64,000 bases of DNA from Prostheceraeus crozeri (lineage: Eukaryota > Platyhelminthes > Polycladida > Euryleptidae), in assembly GCA_907163375.1 (NCBI GenBank), contig CAJQUW010002102.1:1-64000 (forward strand). The letters are read 5' to 3'. This document shows, piece by piece, positions 58,361 through 64,000 of this stretch. Numbering within the stretch: the first letter of the stretch is position 1; every line of letters starts with the position of its first letter. The notes under the pieces are model-generated. The model searched no databases, was not told where the DNA came from, and saw nothing but the letters and a program-made list of their open reading frames with translations. The translations under genes were made by a program, and so were the position numbers.

Positions 58361-60549
58361 GTAAGTGCAACATTGAAATGAACTACCCTGAGACACAAAA
58401 CATTCCTTTTAAATCCTTATGGTTTTCTCTGTTTTGAACTTTTTGCATCTTTCATCTTTTAGTCATTATTTCAAATAGATTGATGAATATTGACAAGTGT
58501 CGATGGCTTAACAAAAAATTAATCTCAATCTTCAGTTATGCTTAGTTTAATAGGGAAAATACTTTGCTTATACATAAAATACTTAACCGGTTATCAAAAT
58601 CAGGGGACTTTAAGGACCGACAAACAATTTTTAGCCGTTCTTGAATTTTCAATAATCAGTTTAGCTTGCTATGTCAATTTAATTGGATACAATATTTTTA
58701 CTATGAGTCTGGGCGATTTTGAATAGGAACTTCTCAAAATTGCATTGCCGTTAAAAGTACACTTATCTGAATACTTTGAAATGTAATATTTTAAAATGTA
58801 ATTCTAGATTTGTATTTTACAAAGTTATTACGGTATAGATGGTTGACCGAGATATCTTTATGATGAACGACAAGTTTGCCATTCGAGATTACAAAATGAT
58901 AAATTGAACTCAAATTTTAAGGCAAAAGATGATTTGAATCTTCACTCATTCATTTCAATGTGAATAAGACTGTAAACATTTGAGAGAATGTAACAATTTG
59001 GCAGATAAATCTCACGAGAAATGTCATTTTTCACCTTCATTGATATCGACCTATTATTCCATGTCATTGCATGATAACTGTTCCCTTTATCTCTTTGAGT
59101 TCTATGTCATTTCAAATAATACAACAGCAGCAGAAAAATTGTTCGTTCCTTATCGTTGTTGAAGAGAGTGGTGTGATTAAGACAATTTCCCATTTTTTAT
59201 TTTAATGCTGTCCTCCAATTTATGTGAACATTTCTTTCTGTCCGTGCTATGCTGCTATTTTTGCGTGATTGTGACTGTCCCCAGCATATGTATAAAATTA
59301 AGTTTGAATGACTGACGTACAAAAGCTAATTCATATTTTTGACACTTTGAATGGCGATGGTCGCAAGCAAATTTGATATCATACATGTATATCATTATAA
59401 TTTATGTGATGCATCAACAGATCCACAGTTTAGTCTATCGATGCCGTGGTGAATCTATAGATGGTGCTCTTTTATCTAAATTATGCATACTTTTGTGCTG
59501 CTTTGAGAGATTTCACTATTTCGCAACACAAGATGCGTGCATAACTTGCAGCAAACGTGGGCCGTATAAATTACTGTAAACGAGTTCAGTATGACTCAGA
59601 GATGTAGACTGGCCTAGATTGAGGTCGGCTTCATTTGATTTTGCGCATAGAATATTTATTTTTGAAAAAAATTGTCATCAACGCTAATGGACATAACACA
59701 CGGTTGAGGTTTTTTGCTAACCCATTATGCGAGGCTGTAATCTTTTTGTATATTTCGAATTCTATCACTAAATATAGCTTGAACTATCACGAAATGCAAT
59801 CATTTTTATTTATGGAATAGAAACGAATCGTTTCGGATCGAATTCGAGGATGGTATTTATGCATGCCATCCCGTGAGATGACATCTATAAAATGACTGCA
59901 TCAAATGAGAAGAAAATTATCAAACGTGTCTAAAAAAGTTAGCATGCTGATTTGCGCTCGGAGAATAGTTATATGACTTCAAGGACGGCAATAGTAGTGA
60001 AAGTGTGATCAGAATGTATCTATCATCTTCAAGCCATGGGTACTGAGATCGAGCCTGATCTCAAATTGCAGTGACTTCCCATCATTCTTGCAATATATAC
60101 GCCATTTGCATATTACAAAACAATAGAAGAGCCAAGCAAGCTGATAGGCTACTCACAACTTTGTTGTCAAATAGTAAAGTTGTAGGGTATTTGATATATA
60201 TGTACATATGCTTACATTAGGCCAACTTGATATATCGTCGTCAAAGTCATTTTCGTCTCTATTACCACGATATGTATACATACATACATGGATACGTGGT
60301 TGTGGTCATGGTAGTGCATTGAAATATAGCTAAAATGACCATGCAAGAAGAAAACGAACGAATAATATGGTTTATGACAAAATAATATGGTTTAATCACC
60401 CTTACAGTCAAAACAAACATTGGGCAAAAATTCCTTTAACTTGTCGATTACCATTTTCAGCACCGAGTAATATTTAATCGAACCACAATCAAGGTCAGTT
60501 ACAGTTGTATGCCGAACATTGGCCAATTGATCAAACAACTCAACAATAG

Positions 60550-60990
60550 ACTCCAGGCTTCAAAAGAAAACGAGGATAAGGCTTTGAGAAAATACAACTG
60601 CCGAAATAAGACTGCTTGCCCAATGAATGGATAATACTTGTAAAAGTGCACTGTTTATCAAGCTGCGGTCACAAGTAAAAATGAAACGAAGACATACTTT
60701 GGTCAAACAGAAGACGAATTCAAGTCACGATTCAATAATAATAAAAAAATCTTTCTCAAACTATCAATTTGTGAATGAAGCAACACTGTCGAAATACATC
60801 TGGTCTTTGAAAGAAAATAATTAATCCTTTATTGTCAAAATAGAAATTTTGGAAAAATCAAGGAAGTAAAAAAAGTGGCATACGATTCACCACATTCATT
60901 GGTATATGATGTCAAGCAAAAAAATATCACATGCAAAGTACTAACAAAATACAACAGCAGCAAGGTAAACAAAAGGAATGAAATACACCT
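60550..60990 (+). pseudogene. Penelope-like element C-terminal (GIY-YIG) relic
   Basis: Translated pieces read KYNCRNKTACPMNG, VYQAAVTSKNETKTYFGQTE, DEFKSRFNN, then NEATLSKYIWSLKENN and later SKVNKRNEIH. These fit the Cys-containing linker, the GIY-YIG strand pair (VYxAxVT...YFGQTE), the KSFxxxxxxNxTELSKYIWxLK motif and the LNKRNE end common to retroelement GIY-YIG proteins of invertebrates. At least one frameshift near 60,745 and two stops interrupt it. No reverse transcriptase is left. Confidence 0.68.
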
Positions 60991-62490
60991 TTTCAATTTC
61001 ATGCATCGAATCTCTAAAGTCGATGTTAAAAGTACTCAAATCAAGAATAGTTATCCAATTCAGATATTCAATAGCTGAGATCTGACGTCATGAATTTCAT
61101 TTCAAGTATACAGTTTCTCATTTCTTATGTTTAAATATTGACGACAGAATGCATTGCTGCTACGCATCTCAATACAAGAATTATATTCGCTATTCAATGA
61201 TAGATATCTCCATAAAAGCCAATGAATTTCCGCTTGTCGATTGATTTTTCTTCAAATATGCCAAAAAATCGCATCTCCTTGGTTGACAAGCAAATAATTG
61301 TTGCTGCATAAGAACGCAGTGAAGGTAATGTAGACATGGCTAGAGTCCCACGCCTTGAGCATGGGACTGTTGATCGTCAGCGAGATGGAACAAGGAATGT
61401 TCGTTTAGATAGAGAATGTCTTTGTGTCCGTGGAGCATCCTGAATTCACTTTGGCGCAAATATATGTTGAGTTGCGACTTCGCCTCCAGGAAAATATGAA
61501 TATATGCGCCATTTCGGCTTCCAAAGTGTTGGACGGAGTCTGATAACATGATGTACCAGAGCAACGAAATTCAGCAATAGTGAAAACTAATCAAGCACGA
61601 ATGGCAAACTGGTTACTTCGAACGCACAGATAGAAAAGCGTACATTGATGGTTGAGAAAACTATCGAATGAACTCCAAGAAGAGAACCTGCATACGAGTT
61701 GTTTATTCACGTCAGTCTCGCAATTAACTAATTCTCATTAGATTTGAAACGGGTGACTTTGACTATCACCATTGGAATATAGGGCCAATAGATAATCATT
61801 GCAAGGTAGGGGATTTCAAATGCTCATAGTTCTCACCGGGTAGGCCTATGAATGTACAGAACGACAGAGGAGTGTGCACCACCTTTAGTGAACGCTATAT
61901 TTCAATGACATGGGGTGAACAAATTTGCTACCTGGGACTATATAGAGGTATAATGTGCATGTACAGGTATAAATGAACTAAAAAGGTGTTCGTTGGATCT
62001 AAGCGCAAATTTAACTTTTGATTCTTCTAGAAATAAGTCTTGATTTTTTAATTGCATTTCATGATTTTTCTCTTATACTTTTAGAAGGCCGCTATAGGCG
62101 AAAGCTCAAGTGAAATTATTGAAAATACAATTAAGACAGCAAGGCTTAATTCTTAGAAAATAAAATGAATCTATATAAACATATTGATACATTATAGGGA
62201 ACTAGGATGCATCCAAGAATGGGAATTCAGTGAATCTTTCTTTCAAAAACATCCAGCATTTACATTAGTTGTTAGTTTATTTAAAATCGTTTTTAACAAT
62301 TCTACTGCACAGTTGAATTGCGGATAATCGTCAAGTTTATCTTACATCTCAGTTCATTAATGCATAATCTCAAAGCAAAACGCATTTTTATCTTTGATTT
62401 TAGATAATTAATGATTGAACATCGCATTCTTAAACATGAATCGGAAAAGGTGAACCTGCAGACATAGGCAAAACTTCCAACTTTCTTCCA

Positions 62491-62519
62491 TATATACATA
62501 TATATATATATATATATAA
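62491..62519. repeat. TA microsatellite
   Basis: A run of about twelve ta/ca dinucleotides beside the 3' side of the Penelope-like fragment. Confidence 0.9.
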
Positions 62520-62708
62520 TACAAAACGTAAACCTACGGAGAATCAAAACTCAAAATTAACTTAAACGCCAATCGATTTCTGCCGTCTACGACGGCTTCT
62601 CAAGGCAAACTGATGTATTATAACCAAATACAAAATATTGAAATCAATGATATCAAAGCTAACGAAGACGTACATAGTATATAGTGTGGTAAAAATAAAA
62701 AGACTAAA

Positions 62709-63434
62709 TTACATAGAATTCAAAGTAGGACCAAATAAGTTGATGAAACATCTTTCTTTCATCTCTCGATCTATGCGAGTGGATGTTGGCGGCAGCTGAA
62801 AGAAAGGTGCAGCAGTAAACCTCCGTTCTCCACACGTTGAAATATGATGGCTCACTTTCAACTTAGCATATTGGCGGTTGTTGACGTGCTGTCGGTGGAG
62901 GGTTATGCGGTTGCGGAATGAGTTACCCGTTTGGCCTATATAAAATTGATCACATTTCGTGCAGGCTAACTTATAGATCACATTCGAAGATCGGCAGTCC
63001 ATATTACTTCTTATATTGAAAGATGTCGCATTAAAAGTTATTTGTTTACCCGTAGTCAGTATAGTGCAACACTTGCAGCGGGGTTCTTCGCAACGTCGAA
63101 TTCCGTAAATTGTTTTTCGATTGTTCTTCGATAGTATTGATAAAAGATTCGCCGGCTGACTATTTACTTTCATTATATTCATATTCGTGAAAGGCTGTAA
63201 TACATTGATTGCACTCGAAACTGGACGTACTATCTTTTCAAATATCCGGGGATTGTTAATATTGTGTTCTTGAATAAATGGTATCATTTTCTCATGTTGT
63301 TTTGGTTTTACGATGTTGTTTTCCGCTCGTTTAACAGCATCATCAATTAACTGAATTGGATACTTTAATGCGAGTAATCTGGTTTTCAGTTCTTTATAAC
63401 GAAGCAATCTTGTATTCTTGTCAGAGACAATCAT
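62709..63434 (-). pseudogene. Penelope-like element, post-RT and GIY-YIG endonuclease part
   Basis: A 241-residue minus-strand frame. The N-terminal part (LKTRLLALKYPIQLIDDAVK) is the helical region after the reverse transcriptase thumb. Then come NNRKTIYGIRRCEEPRCKCC, a Cys cluster, and NVIYKLACTKCDQFYIGQTG with SFRNRITLHRQHVNN, the GIY-YIG nuclease core with its conserved Arg and a following His. The frame itself is intact and ends at LFGPTLNSM. The reverse transcriptase that should precede it (right of 63434) is absent; sequence there runs on the opposite strand. So it is a truncated or rearranged copy. Confidence 0.8.
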
Positions 63435-63444
63435 TTTTATTCTA

Positions 63445-64000
63445 CGGGCAAGGTTGTAGGGTATATAGAAGCCTTCCGTAATGAATCTCTAGCTTCAATC
63501 TACGAGCAAGCATTGAATGAGGACATTCCAAGAATACCAAAGAAATTTTTCAAGAACCCTTTTCGGGGACAAACAGTATTTGAAAGAAATCTTCAAAAAG
63601 AACTGATGACGAAAGAGACGGAGCACGAAATTGCAAGACTGAGAATGACCGCCTCTCTCAAACGAGATTATTTTGAGAAAATAGATAATGACATTCTATC
63701 AAGAATAGTTAACAATTTAAATGACACAAAGGCACTAGAACAAAATGTTCGCTGGAATGAGACTGTGCAAAAGGAAGCTTCAATTAGTGAGTTAATTTGG
63801 AATAAAAAAAGTGATTTTTTTAAATCAGAAAAACACTTGCTACCATGAGACAGTCCATTCAAAAGTACAAGAACAAATTTTCCAAATTTTGTTAATAGTG
63901 ATCCTCCTAACAAGATATATCGAAGTGCTTGGAACAGACCAAATAATCAATTTAGACAGCCATATCGACGTAATTTTAATGAGAGATATAGAAATGTTCA
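63445..64000 (+). pseudogene. Possible N-terminal part of another Penelope-like protein
   Basis: An open stretch begins upstream of 63513 (VVGYIEAFRNESLASIYEQ) and continues IPRIPKKFFKNPFRGQTVFE and SLKRDYFEKIDNDILSRIVN to KHLLP at 63848. After a frame change, an Asn/Arg-rich stretch (SAWNRPNNQFRQPYRRNFNE) reaches the window edge. Helical N-terminal regions of this sort precede the reverse transcriptase in some Penelope-like proteins, and its neighbour is such an element, but I do not recognise a diagnostic motif. It is oriented head-to-head with the GIY-YIG fragment. Confidence 0.35.

Larger units (their letters stand above)
58361..64000 (+). other. nAChR intron after the TM3 exon, to window edge
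   Basis: No further nAChR exon was recognised. 58.4-60.5 kb and 61.1-62.5 kb show nothing I can support. Penelope-like fragments occupy 60.55-60.99 and 62.7-64.0 kb. Confidence 0.6.

Overview
The window reads as nuclear DNA of an invertebrate animal, probably a spiralian or another marine bilaterian; I cannot name the species. The evidence is a spliced alpha-type nicotinic acetylcholine receptor (nAChR) gene on the + strand with introns of 2 to 17 kb, a Polinton/adintovirus-type element, several LINE and Penelope-like fragments, Tc1/mariner, PIF/Harbinger and hAT-like DNA elements, and AT-rich intron sequence.

Layout. 1 to about 14,590 is most of a Polinton (adintovirus-like) element, a fossil virus-like element cut by the left window edge. 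It carries integrase, a parvovirus-type phospholipase A2 protein, a small hydrophobic virion protein, a hexon-like major capsid protein, small virion proteins, a fibre-like coiled-coil protein, an unrecognised + strand protein, protein-primed DNA polymerase B, packaging ATPase, penton-like protein and two more family-typical genes. It is broken, with roughly half a dozen to ten interruptions, yet most frames are long, so it is probably fairly young. It lies directly upstream of the nAChR exons, so it probably occupies an intron of that gene.

15,014 to 58,360 holds six exons of the nAChR: the Cys-loop exon (15014-15303), two alternative 195-bp exons for loop C to early TM2 (21470-21664 and 24020-24214), two alternative 87-bp exons for TM2 to early TM3 (33254-33340 and 41111-41197), and the TM3 exon (58251-58360). 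Each pair is equal in length and phase and so looks mutually exclusive, giving four possible receptor cores. Earlier and later exons lie outside the window.

The introns are filled with mobile DNA: LINE relics (16.5-18.0, 35.3-36.9, 47.6-51.4 kb), a Tc1/mariner copy (26.4-27.8 kb), short inverted-repeat elements, a nested pile of MITEs (53.6-56.0 kb), a perfect-looking 1,105-bp tandem duplication (42.7-44.9 kb), a long foldback built of a short repeated motif (45.7-47.6 kb) and Penelope-like fragments near the right edge.

The most unusual signal is in the Polinton: at least ten short GC-rich double hairpins (stem of 3-8 bp, loop of exactly 3 nt, 1-5 nt spacer, second stem with 3-nt loop) scattered between and inside its genes. 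The stems differ in sequence from copy to copy while pairing is kept, and copies inside coding regions add a similar in-frame peptide. They resemble the mobile double-hairpin elements of some fungal and algal mitochondrial DNAs, but I know of no report of them in Polintons.
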